From: Paractinoplanes toevensis
Lineage (GTDB): Bacteria > Actinomycetota > Actinomycetes > Mycobacteriales > Micromonosporaceae
Reading direction: 5' to 3'
DNA: 64,000 nucleotides
Assembly: GCF_018332695.1 (NCBI RefSeq)
Contig: NZ_BOQN01000084.1
Span: 1 to 64,000, forward strand
Positions 8,209-15,268 of this stretch are shown in pieces. The notes under the pieces are model-generated. The model searched no databases, had not been told where the DNA came from, and saw only the letters and a program-made list of their open reading frames with translations. The stretch's first letter is position 1, and every line of letters begins with the position of its first letter. The position numbers and the translations under genes were made by a program.

Positions 8209-8276
8209 AATGAACATTCATTTGACAAGTCGACGTGGGCCCAGCTACCTTCGTGCTTACTGAATGAATGTTCATT
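8209..8276. promoter_or_regulatory. Paired TetR operators
   Basis: AATGAACATTCATT (8209-8222) and AATGAATGTTCATT (8263-8276) are exact reverse complements of each other and each is itself a near-palindrome. Their centres are 54 bases apart, covering the divergent promoter space between the TetR and SDR genes. The downstream copy ends just before the SDR ribosome-binding site. Confidence 0.8.
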
Positions 8277-8290
8277 ACTAAGGAGTTCCG

Positions 8291-9199
8291 ATGGCCACCT
8301 GGACCCCCGCGACAATCAGCAGTCAGGCCGGCCGCGTCGCCCTGATCACCGGCGGCAACAGCGGAATCGGCTGGCAGACCGCACGCGTTCTGGCCGGTCA
8401 CGGCGCCCGCGTCGTGCTCGCCGGACGCCATCCCGGCAAGCTCACGGCCGCCGCCGAAGCGATCCGCGCCGAGACCCCCTCGGCCGAGGTCGACACGCTC
8501 GTGCTCGATCTCGGCGACCTCAAATCCATCGGCGCCGCGGCGGGCCGGGTGGTCGACGGCGGCCCGCTGGACCTGCTCATCAACAACGCCGGCGTGATGA
8601 ACATCGCCGAGCGACAGACCACCGCCGACGGATTCGAGATGACCTTCGGCACCAACCATCTCGGCCACTTCGCCCTCACCGCCCAGCTCATGCCCGCACT
8701 GCGCGCCGCCTCGGCCGGCCGGGTCGTGACGGTCAGCGCGATCGCCGCCCGCTGGGGCAGCGGCGAACTGACCGACCTGATGAGCGAGCAGAGATACCGG
8801 CCGATGGGCGCTTACGCGAAATCGAAGCGAGCCAACATCGTGTTCACCGTCGAACTCGCCCGCCGGCTGGCCGGCACTCCGATGACCGCCGTCGCCGTGC
8901 ACCCCGGCGCCGCCCTGACCAACCTGCAGCAGCACTCGCAGGGCACAGCCGCCCGGCTGCTCATGCCACTGCTCGGGCGGCTGGCGATGGGCTCTCCGGA
9001 AGGCGCCGCCTGGCCGTCGCTCTATGCCGCGACCAACCCCATGGTCGAGAACGGCGCCTTCATCGGGCCGGCCGGCCGCCGCCAGGACTCCGGCACGCCA
9101 AAGCCGGCCCGCCTGCCCCGCGGCGCTGACGACCCGGCCACCGGCGCCGCGCTGTGGCACGACAGCGAACGCCTCACCGGCACCCCCTTCGCTGTCTGA
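8291..9199 (+). CDS. Short-chain dehydrogenase/reductase
   Basis: A 302-residue SDR of the protochlorophyllide-reductase/retinol-dehydrogenase-like type. The Rossmann motif T-G-G-N-S-G-I-G (about 21-28), the adenine-pocket D-L-G-D, N-N-A-G-V (about 97-101) and catalytic Ser (V-T-V-S-A) and Y-A-K-S-K are intact, so it should be an active NADP(H)-dependent oxidoreductase; the substrate is unknown. TAAGGAG precedes the ATG. It is probably repressed by the divergent TetR protein and derepressed by that protein's ligand. Confidence 0.88.
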   Translation: MATWTPATISSQAGRVALITGGNSGIGWQTARVLAGHGARVVLAGRHPGKLTAAAEAIRAETPSAEVDTLVLDLGDLKSIGAAAGRVVDGGPLDLLINNAGVMNIAERQTTADGFEMTFGTNHLGHFALTAQLMPALRAASAGRVVTVSAIAARWGSGELTDLMSEQRYRPMGAYAKSKRANIVFTVELARRLAGTPMTAVAVHPGAALTNLQQHSQGTAARLLMPLLGRLAMGSPEGAAWPSLYAATNPMVENGAFIGPAGRRQDSGTPKPARLPRGADDPATGAALWHDSERLTGTPFAV

Positions 9200-9366
9200 C
9201 CGCGGTCGGGCGGCACGCGGACTTGCTCGCCTGATCGGGTTCGTGGTCCTAGCCGGGCTGGTCACGACTGATCGACGCAGGCCGCGGCGGGTCTCCGAGA
9301 CGGCGCCGGTGACGCTGGTGCGCGGGGCAGGCCTCATAACCGCCTGACCGAAGTCGGTGGGACGCG

Positions 9367-10956
9367 TCACCTGTGGCGATGGCGTACCGCCACGGTGGTG
9401 AGTGCCGACAGCAGCAAGAGCATCGCCGCGGCGGCGACCGTGTGCGGTGCGGGGCCGCCGGGTAGCACGCCCATGTAGTCGAGGCCGGCGATGTCGTTGA
9501 TCACCAGGTACCAGAGCAGTGGGTAGACGGCCTGGAAGAAGCGCTGTGTCCGGCTGACCACTCCCAGCGCCAGTGCCAAGGCCGGGATGAACGCCACACC
9601 GGCCAGCCAGTCCGCGAAGTGGCCGTCGACGGCCATCGTGACACCCGGCCCGATCCCGACCGTCGCCGTCAGGACCACGCCGGCCAGCCACTGGGCCAGC
9701 GTGCGGGACACCGGCGACGGGCAGGCGTCGAGCAGCGTCTCGACGTCGTGTTCTCGGGCCTGGGCGCCGAGCCGTGACCAGACCAGCACCGGCCAGATCC
9801 ACGCCGCTATGAGCAGTGGCCGCGCTGCGACGGGGGCAGCCACCCCGGCCACCACCAGTGCCGCCGCGACCGCCCACCACCATCGGGACACCCCGCGAGT
9901 GAGAATGCGCAGCTCGCCACGCACCAGGCGCACACCGCCCACCCCGCGCCGCGAAGTCACTGGTTGAGCTGCGGCCTTCGGCAACCTGGCGAAAGTGGGC
10001 CGCTCGAACGTCGGCGCTGCACCTGACGGCAACGAAGCGTTGGGGGATGCCGTCCTGATTTCGCCGGAGCCCGGCAGTCCGGCGGGCTGCGCCCGGCGGG
10101 TCGTGCGGTTGCGGTCGAAACGGTCGAACCACAGGGCGGGCACGATGGCGGCCGCGGCGGCCACCAACAGCAGCACGGTGCGCTCACCCGCGAAGGCGGT
10201 GGTGTAGTGGACGCCGGTCCACAAGAGACTGCGGGGCGGCTCGTCCAGGTACATGAGGCCGAGCGCGATCTCGGTCAGTTCGGCGCCCTGCGCCGCGAAC
10301 TGGTCACGCAATGACGCGGCGAACGCGCCCATGCCCAAGCCGCCCAGCGGGGCGTTGGCCGACTGACCGACGATGGCGCCGGTCAGCGACGCGAACAGCC
10401 AGATGACGTTGCCGAGGCCGCCGCGCAACACCGGAGCCGTCTCGAAATAGATCGCGGCGACCGCGGTCACCGCCAGCACCGGAAGGGTGCACAGGACGAA
10501 CGGGGACAGCAGGGCGATCGGGTCTACGGTCCGCGATTCCCCGCGGGCGAGCTGCATGGCAACGGCCGTGATGGCCAGCGCGCCGGCCATCGAGGCGAGC
10601 ACCAGCAGATTGCTGAGGAACTTGCCCAGCAGGTATTCGCCGGTGCGCATCGGTGTGGCGGCGAGCAACTGCCCGACACCGGTCTGCCGGTCGCGTTCGA
10701 TGGCTGTCCGGACGATGTAGAAGCCGCCGGTGGCCAGCCACAACGCTCCGGCCAGGGCGGTCACCGTGCCGATGTAGGCGCTGTTGTAGACACCGCGATA
10801 GGCGCCCGCGTTCACGATGGTCCAGTGCGCGCCGCTGGCCGGGGCGGCGAGATAACCCAGACCCACCGCGGCCAGCAGAACCACCACGTATGACGGTCGC
10901 CGCACCCGCTCCCGGAAGTCGGCCACGGCCAGCGCGGCCAGTGCCCGCGACCTCAT
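9367..10956 (-). CDS. ABC-2 type exporter permease
   Basis: A 529-residue membrane protein with about twelve hydrophobic segments in two blocks. Residues 20-270 form one block; a hydrophilic, Pro/Ser-rich cytosolic stretch (about 275-345) follows, then a second six-helix block to the end. This looks like two ABC-2 permease halves joined in one chain. Its start overlaps the stop of the ATPase gene by four bases (ATGA), so the two are translationally coupled. Substrate is unknown; the operon with a lipoprotein and the facing two-component pair suggest a stress or peptide-antibiotic response exporter. Confidence 0.82.
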   Translation of the reverse strand: MRSRALAALAVADFRERVRRPSYVVVLLAAVGLGYLAAPASGAHWTIVNAGAYRGVYNSAYIGTVTALAGALWLATGGFYIVRTAIERDRQTGVGQLLAATPMRTGEYLLGKFLSNLLVLASMAGALAITAVAMQLARGESRTVDPIALLSPFVLCTLPVLAVTAVAAIYFETAPVLRGGLGNVIWLFASLTGAIVGQSANAPLGGLGMGAFAASLRDQFAAQGAELTEIALGLMYLDEPPRSLLWTGVHYTTAFAGERTVLLLVAAAAAIVPALWFDRFDRNRTTRRAQPAGLPGSGEIRTASPNASLPSGAAPTFERPTFARLPKAAAQPVTSRRGVGGVRLVRGELRILTRGVSRWWWAVAAALVVAGVAAPVAARPLLIAAWIWPVLVWSRLGAQAREHDVETLLDACPSPVSRTLAQWLAGVVLTATVGIGPGVTMAVDGHFADWLAGVAFIPALALALGVVSRTQRFFQAVYPLLWYLVINDIAGLDYMGVLPGGPAPHTVAAAAMLLLLSALTTVAVRHRHR

Positions 10957-11831
10957 CGGACCGGCTCCCGGACCCCGGAGACCACCGCGAGGTAGGCGTC
11001 CTCCAGGTCGGGTGGCACGGACATGGCGTCGGGCCCGGGCTGATCGGCCGACAGCAGGCGGAGGCGCACCCCGTCAGTGGTGCGAACCATGCGGCTGACG
11101 ACGTGCCGAGCCTGCACGGCGGCGAGTGCGCCCGGTGCGACCACCATTTCCCACACCTGTCCGGTCACGTCGCCCAGCAGCCGGTCGGGAGCGCCGCGGC
11201 GCAGCACACGACCGGCTGCCACGATCGCGATATCGTCGGCCACCGACTCGATGTCGGAGACGATGTGGGTCGACAGCAGCACCAACCGGTCGGCGGACAG
11301 CTCGCTGAGCAGATTGCGGAACCGAACCCGCTCCTCGGGATCGAGCCCAGCGGTGGGTTCGTCGATGATCAGGACCCGGGGATCGGCGAGCAATGTCTGC
11401 GCGATGCCGACCCGCCGCAGCATCCCGCCGGAATAGCCGCCGAGCGGCCGCTTCACCGCCTCGGTCAGATTGACCAGCTCCAGCAACTCGTCGATGCGGG
11501 CCCGAGCGGGGCGGGCCGGCAAGCCTTTGGCCGCCGCGAGATAGGACAGGAACTCCCGCGCGGTGAGATGCGGGTAGACACCGAAATCCTGCGGAAGATA
11601 GCCCAGCCGACGGCGAAGCACATCGGGATGCGCGACCACGTCCGTGCCATCGAACCGGACCTGGCCGGTGGTCGGCCTGGTGACCGTGGCGGCCACCCGC
11701 ATCAGCGACGACTTGCCGGCGCCGTTGGGGCCGAGCAGGCCCACCACGCCGGTGTCGAGTCGCATGGTGATGCCGTCGACGGCTCGTTTGCCACCCCGAT
11801 AGACCTTGGTGACGTCGATCAGCTCGAACAT
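10953..11831 (-). CDS. ABC exporter ATP-binding protein
   Basis: A 292-residue ATPase with Walker A G-P-N-G-A-G-K-S-S (about 34-42), a Q-loop in YLPQDFGVYP, the ABC signature Y-S-G-G-M, Walker B V-L-I-I-D-E-P and the switch His in L-S-T-H. The C-terminal 80 residues form the extra domain typical of CcmA/BcrA-type exporters. The ATG at 11831 overlaps the TGA of the lipoprotein gene (TGATG), and the gene ends in an ATGA overlap with the permease gene, so three genes form one coupled operon. Confidence 0.9.
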   Translation of the reverse strand: MFELIDVTKVYRGGKRAVDGITMRLDTGVVGLLGPNGAGKSSLMRVAATVTRPTTGQVRFDGTDVVAHPDVLRRRLGYLPQDFGVYPHLTAREFLSYLAAAKGLPARPARARIDELLELVNLTEAVKRPLGGYSGGMLRRVGIAQTLLADPRVLIIDEPTAGLDPEERVRFRNLLSELSADRLVLLSTHIVSDIESVADDIAIVAAGRVLRRGAPDRLLGDVTGQVWEMVVAPGALAAVQARHVVSRMVRTTDGVRLRLLSADQPGPDAMSVPPDLEDAYLAVVSGVREPVR

Positions 11832-12556
11832 CAGGCCGCCTTTCGGACGGAGGCGGTGTGGCCTTCGCCGGCCGTCGCCTCGACCAGCCGTTTGCTGGCG
11901 GGATCGGTTTTCAGGGCGGATCGGCCGGGTGCGGACGAGACGCGGTAGGTCTCCGGGCCCGCGGGCAGCAGCACCTTCACCGAGCCGGCGGCCCGGGCCT
12001 CGACCCGGGTGGGCGGTGCCGTGAACGTCAGGTGCACCGCGTGCTCGCGGGACGAAGCGGCGACATCGGTGGAGCGAGCACCGCTGACGTCGATGTCCAG
12101 ATCGGCCTCGAGGTGCAGTGGGCCCGTCGGGTCTTCGACCTTCAGCCACGCGTCGGACACCGTCGCGGTCAGAGCACCGGCGAGTTGGACGGCCCGCACC
12201 GGGCCGTCGCTGGTCAACTCGACGGCGACGCCGGGCGGCACGCTCACGATGTGCAGGCCGCCGCAATCGGGCACGAAGCCGCTGCAATTGATGCCGAGTC
12301 TCAGCGTGTCGCCGGTCAATGACCAGGACGCGTTGCCCTCGACGGTCGCCTTGCCGGTCAGCGATCGCCGCACCGCGACGGCCGGGCCGCTGCCGGCGAT
12401 CAGGCGGAGGCTGCCGCCGTTGTTGTCGATGACCAGTCGCTGGGCGGACAGGGCGAACTCCTGCTGATCGTCACGGGTGTCGTTGACGGCGGCCACGTCG
12501 GTGCAACCGGTGAGCGACACGATCAGAGCTAGGGAAATCAGAGGTCTGAGGTGCAT
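11831..12556 (-). CDS. Lipoprotein with DUF4097-like beta repeats
   Basis: A 241-residue exported lipoprotein: short signal, lipobox S-L-T-G-C (Cys18). The mature protein has many short beta strands with the repeating S-D/V-S-G-A-type turns seen in DUF4097/putative adhesin proteins (LTSDGPVRAVQLAG, then SDAWLKVED, then LDIDVSGARS). Such proteins often sit beside two-component or anti-sigma genes. It is the first gene of the lipoprotein, ATPase, permease operon and diverges from the histidine kinase gene. Confidence 0.65.
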   Translation of the reverse strand: MHLRPLISLALIVSLTGCTDVAAVNDTRDDQQEFALSAQRLVIDNNGGSLRLIAGSGPAVAVRRSLTGKATVEGNASWSLTGDTLRLGINCSGFVPDCGGLHIVSVPPGVAVELTSDGPVRAVQLAGALTATVSDAWLKVEDPTGPLHLEADLDIDVSGARSTDVAASSREHAVHLTFTAPPTRVEARAAGSVKVLLPAGPETYRVSSAPGRSALKTDPASKRLVEATAGEGHTASVRKAA

Positions 12557-12613
12557 GGGCTCAGACCATCAGGGGAGGGAGGTGCGGAGCACTACGGCTG
12601 GGCACCGGAAAAA

Positions 12614-12631
12614 GGTATGGCTAGGCATACC
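12614..12631. promoter_or_regulatory. Dyad between exporter operon and two-component genes
   Basis: GGTATG, a six-base spacer, then CATACC: a perfect six-base-arm inverted repeat at the midpoint of the divergent space, 58 bases before the lipoprotein start and 41 before the kinase start. It is a plausible binding site for the LuxR-type regulator encoded next door. Confidence 0.55.
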
Positions 12632-12671
12632 GCGGCGGAGCGGCCCGCGAACTAGCGTGAGCCAGGTGCCA

Positions 12672-14135
12672 ATGCCGAACACCGCGATCGAGGCGGTCGC
12701 CCGCCGCCGTTTCCTGGTGTCGAGGTGGCCGTGGCGAGCCGTGGGCTACCTACTTACCACCGGGCCGGTGACGATCGCGGCCTCGGTGCCGATCCTTCTG
12801 CTCGGTCTGCCGTGGGCGATCCTCATCCGTCGGGTCGCGGCGTGGGATGACCCGTCGTTCGTGCAGCTCGCCCTGTTGCTGCTGGGCGGCGCCATGCTCT
12901 TCGCGGTGTTCGGCCCGCTGGTGGCGATGCCGGTCGCGGCCGTGGAGCGGCGGCGACTTCCGATCGTCGACACCCGGCCGGTCCGATCAGGACACCGCCC
13001 GGTGCCGGCCGGCGACGTGCTGCGCTGGCTACGCACGCGTTATACCGAGGCGGCCACCTGGCGCGAGCTCTGCTACACCGTGCTACTGACCGGCGCGGTG
13101 CCGGTGTGGTACGGCGCGGTCCTGATCCTGATGGTGCTGATCGGGGTCTCCGTCGCCAGCCCTTTCCTGGTCCACGACCACGCCCCGATCTCACTGGGTC
13201 TGGGCGAGGTCAGCACGGTCGGCGAGGCGTTGCCCTATGCGCTGTTCGGTGCGGCGCTGATGTTCGCCGTCCCTTATCTGCTGGCGCTTCTCGCGGGGTC
13301 ACACGCCGCGGTCGCGCGGCTGTTGCTGGCCGGTCCCGACGACACCCGGCTACGAGCCGAGTTGATCGAGGTGTCGCGCTCCCGGGCCCGGCTTGTCGAC
13401 GCCTTCGAGGCCGAGCGCCACCGCATTGAGCGAGACCTGCACGACGGCGCCCAGCAGCGGCTGGTCAGCCTGACCCTGCAGCTGGGTCTCGCCCGGGTCG
13501 ACCTGCCGGACGACTCGCCCGCACGACAGGCCGTGACCGCGGCGCACGAGCAGGCCAAGATGCTGATGGCGGAGTTGCGTGAACTCATCCACGGCATACG
13601 GCCGCAGACCCTGACCGAGGTGGGCCTGCCGGGAGCTCTGCGTGAACTGGCCGACCAGGCGCCGATCCCGGTCACCGTCCGTGTCGATCTGTCCGGGCGG
13701 CCGCCGCCGGGCGTCGAGTTGGTCGCCTACTTCGTGGCCGCCGAGGCGCTCACCAACGTCTTCAAGCACAGCGAGGCCGTCGCGGCCACCCTCACCGTCT
13801 CGGCCGCCGCCGCGAAGTCGGGGGACGTCCGCCCCGCGAAACCGGGCCCCGGCCCCGCCGCCGCCGAATTCGGCCACGGCCCGGCCTCCAAACCCGGCCA
13901 CGGCCCGCACGCGGAACCAAGCCACGGCCCCGCCGCTGCGCTGGGCGACGTGCTCGTCGTCGAGGTTCTCGACGACGGGCGGGGCGGGGCCGACCCGGCG
14001 CGGGGCACCGGGCTCACCGGCCTCGCCGATCGGGTGGCCGTGGCCGATGGCCGCATGTTCCTGTCCAGTCCGCCCGGTGGGCCGACCCTGATTCGCGTGG
14101 AGATCCCGTGCCGACCGAACGACCGATCCGCGTAG
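12672..14135 (+). CDS. Sensor histidine kinase with Pro/His-rich insertion
   Basis: A 487-residue membrane kinase. Four hydrophobic segments in residues 25-205 form an actinobacterial sensor domain, followed by the HisKA_3 dimerisation box with phospho-His in E-R-D-L-H-D-G-A-Q-Q (about residue 257) and a HATPase domain (N-box E-A-L-T-N-V-F-K-H, G-box D-D-G-R-G-G and G-T-G-L-T-G-L). Between the N-box and the first G-box sits an unusual 45-residue low-complexity insert of Gly-His-Gly-Pro and Lys-Pro-Gly repeats. The start is uncertain (ATG 12672 or GTG 12666). Coupled by a 28-base overlap to the response regulator. Confidence 0.88.
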   Translation: MPNTAIEAVARRRFLVSRWPWRAVGYLLTTGPVTIAASVPILLLGLPWAILIRRVAAWDDPSFVQLALLLLGGAMLFAVFGPLVAMPVAAVERRRLPIVDTRPVRSGHRPVPAGDVLRWLRTRYTEAATWRELCYTVLLTGAVPVWYGAVLILMVLIGVSVASPFLVHDHAPISLGLGEVSTVGEALPYALFGAALMFAVPYLLALLAGSHAAVARLLLAGPDDTRLRAELIEVSRSRARLVDAFEAERHRIERDLHDGAQQRLVSLTLQLGLARVDLPDDSPARQAVTAAHEQAKMLMAELRELIHGIRPQTLTEVGLPGALRELADQAPIPVTVRVDLSGRPPPGVELVAYFVAAEALTNVFKHSEAVAATLTVSAAAAKSGDVRPAKPGPGPAAAEFGHGPASKPGHGPHAEPSHGPAAALGDVLVVEVLDDGRGGADPARGTGLTGLADRVAVADGRMFLSSPPGGPTLIRVEIPCRPNDRSA

Positions 14136-14821
14136 TCCTCGCCGAGGACGGCGTGCTGCTGCGGGAAGGGCTCACCGGGCTGCTGGACCGCTTCGGGTTC
14201 ACCGTGGTCGCGGCGGTCGGTGACGCACAGGCTCTCCGCGACGCCGTTGCCGAGCATCGGCCCGATCTGGTGGTGACCGACATTCGGATGCCGCCGACTT
14301 TCACCGACGAAGGCCTACGTGCGGCCGTGGAGATGCGCCGCGCCGATCCGGGGCTGGCCGTGGTGGCGCTGAGCCAGTTCGTGCAGCAGGGGTATGCGAC
14401 CGACCTGCTCGACTCCCGGGGTGGGCGAAAAGTCGGCTATCTACTGAAAGACAGAGTGGTCGACGTGGAGGATTTCGTCGCTTCTCTTCGGCACGTGGTC
14501 GACGGGGGAACGGTGGTCGACCCCCAGGTGGTGCGGCAGCTGCTCCGCCGTCACCGGGATCCGGTCGTCCAGCTGTCGGCGCGCGAGCGTGAGGTGCTCG
14601 CGCTGATCGCCGAGGGTCACTCCAACGCGGCGATCGCCCGCATCCTCAGCGTTTCCGAGCCGGCCGTCGGCAAGCATGTCGGCAACATCCTCGCCAAGCT
14701 CGGTCTGCCCCCGACCGAAGACACCAACCGCCGAGTCCTGGCCGTGCTCGCCTACCTGCGCAGCGATTCCACTCCGGCCGGCAAGGAGAACGGCGTGCCT
14801 TCGGCGCAGCCACCGAGTTGA
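14108..14821 (+). CDS. NarL/LuxR-family response regulator
   Basis: A 237-residue regulator with receiver domain (acidic A-E-D, phospho-Asp in V-T-D-I-R-M-P, Lys in Y-L-L-K-D) and a LuxR helix-turn-helix (L-S-A-R-E-R-E-V-L-A-L-I-A-E-G, then A-V-G-K-H-V). It starts at a GTG inside the end of the kinase gene, so kinase and regulator are made together. The obvious target is the divergent ABC/lipoprotein operon, through the GGTATG/CATACC dyad. Confidence 0.92.
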   Translation: MPTERPIRVVLAEDGVLLREGLTGLLDRFGFTVVAAVGDAQALRDAVAEHRPDLVVTDIRMPPTFTDEGLRAAVEMRRADPGLAVVALSQFVQQGYATDLLDSRGGRKVGYLLKDRVVDVEDFVASLRHVVDGGTVVDPQVVRQLLRRHRDPVVQLSAREREVLALIAEGHSNAAIARILSVSEPAVGKHVGNILAKLGLPPTEDTNRRVLAVLAYLRSDSTPAGKENGVPSAQPPS

Positions 14822-15268
14822 TCAGGGCGGGCGGAAGCGACGTCCACCGGCCGGATGCCGGCCCGCACCGCGGTCACCGCCGGGTCCGCGTCCGCCCGGC
14901 GGGACCGCGCTCCGCACCTATCGGGAATCGCCACCGCACTCGTGCCTGACGATCGACGGGAATTGCTCGCCGATGATTTTTGCCGGCCGATGTGCGGTGG
15001 CTGCCGGTGACTGTTCGTCGTACCTCGGTCGAGGTATTCCGCGACGTGATCGGGCTCGTTGATCGTGCGCAACAGCAGATCCGGGCGATCGGCCGATGAT
15101 TCACGGCTGCGCAGTCGCTCGATCGGGTAATTGACCGGACTTTGGCTGACGTCAATTCTAGGGCGGTTGCAAGCCCCATTCTCGCCATCGATATCGCCGA
15201 GTGAGCGCGCTGATGGAATCCGGGCGTCACCGCGCCGCGGCTCGGGGGGCCCGCGGAGGGATCGAAGG
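14822..15268 (+). promoter_or_regulatory. Long intergenic region upstream of the conservon
   Basis: No credible gene is seen here. A GGCCGG/CCGGCC triloop hairpin at 14849-14863 may end the regulator transcript. Two further dyads stand out: TACCTCG/CGAGGTA with a two-base centre (15021-15036) and ATTGAC/GTCAAT with a 15-base spacer (15130-15156). GGAGGG at 15255-15260 is the ribosome-binding site of the kinase-like gene. The length and dyads suggest a regulated promoter for the four-gene conservon. Confidence 0.5.

Noticed and set aside
9200..9366. Gap after the SDR gene searched for a terminator
   Set aside because: No clear hairpin or gene is visible in the 167 bases.
14822..15130. Possible small genes in the long gap before the conservon
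   Set aside because: Frames there lack ribosome-binding sites and consistent third-position GC; the visible dyads argue for regulation instead.
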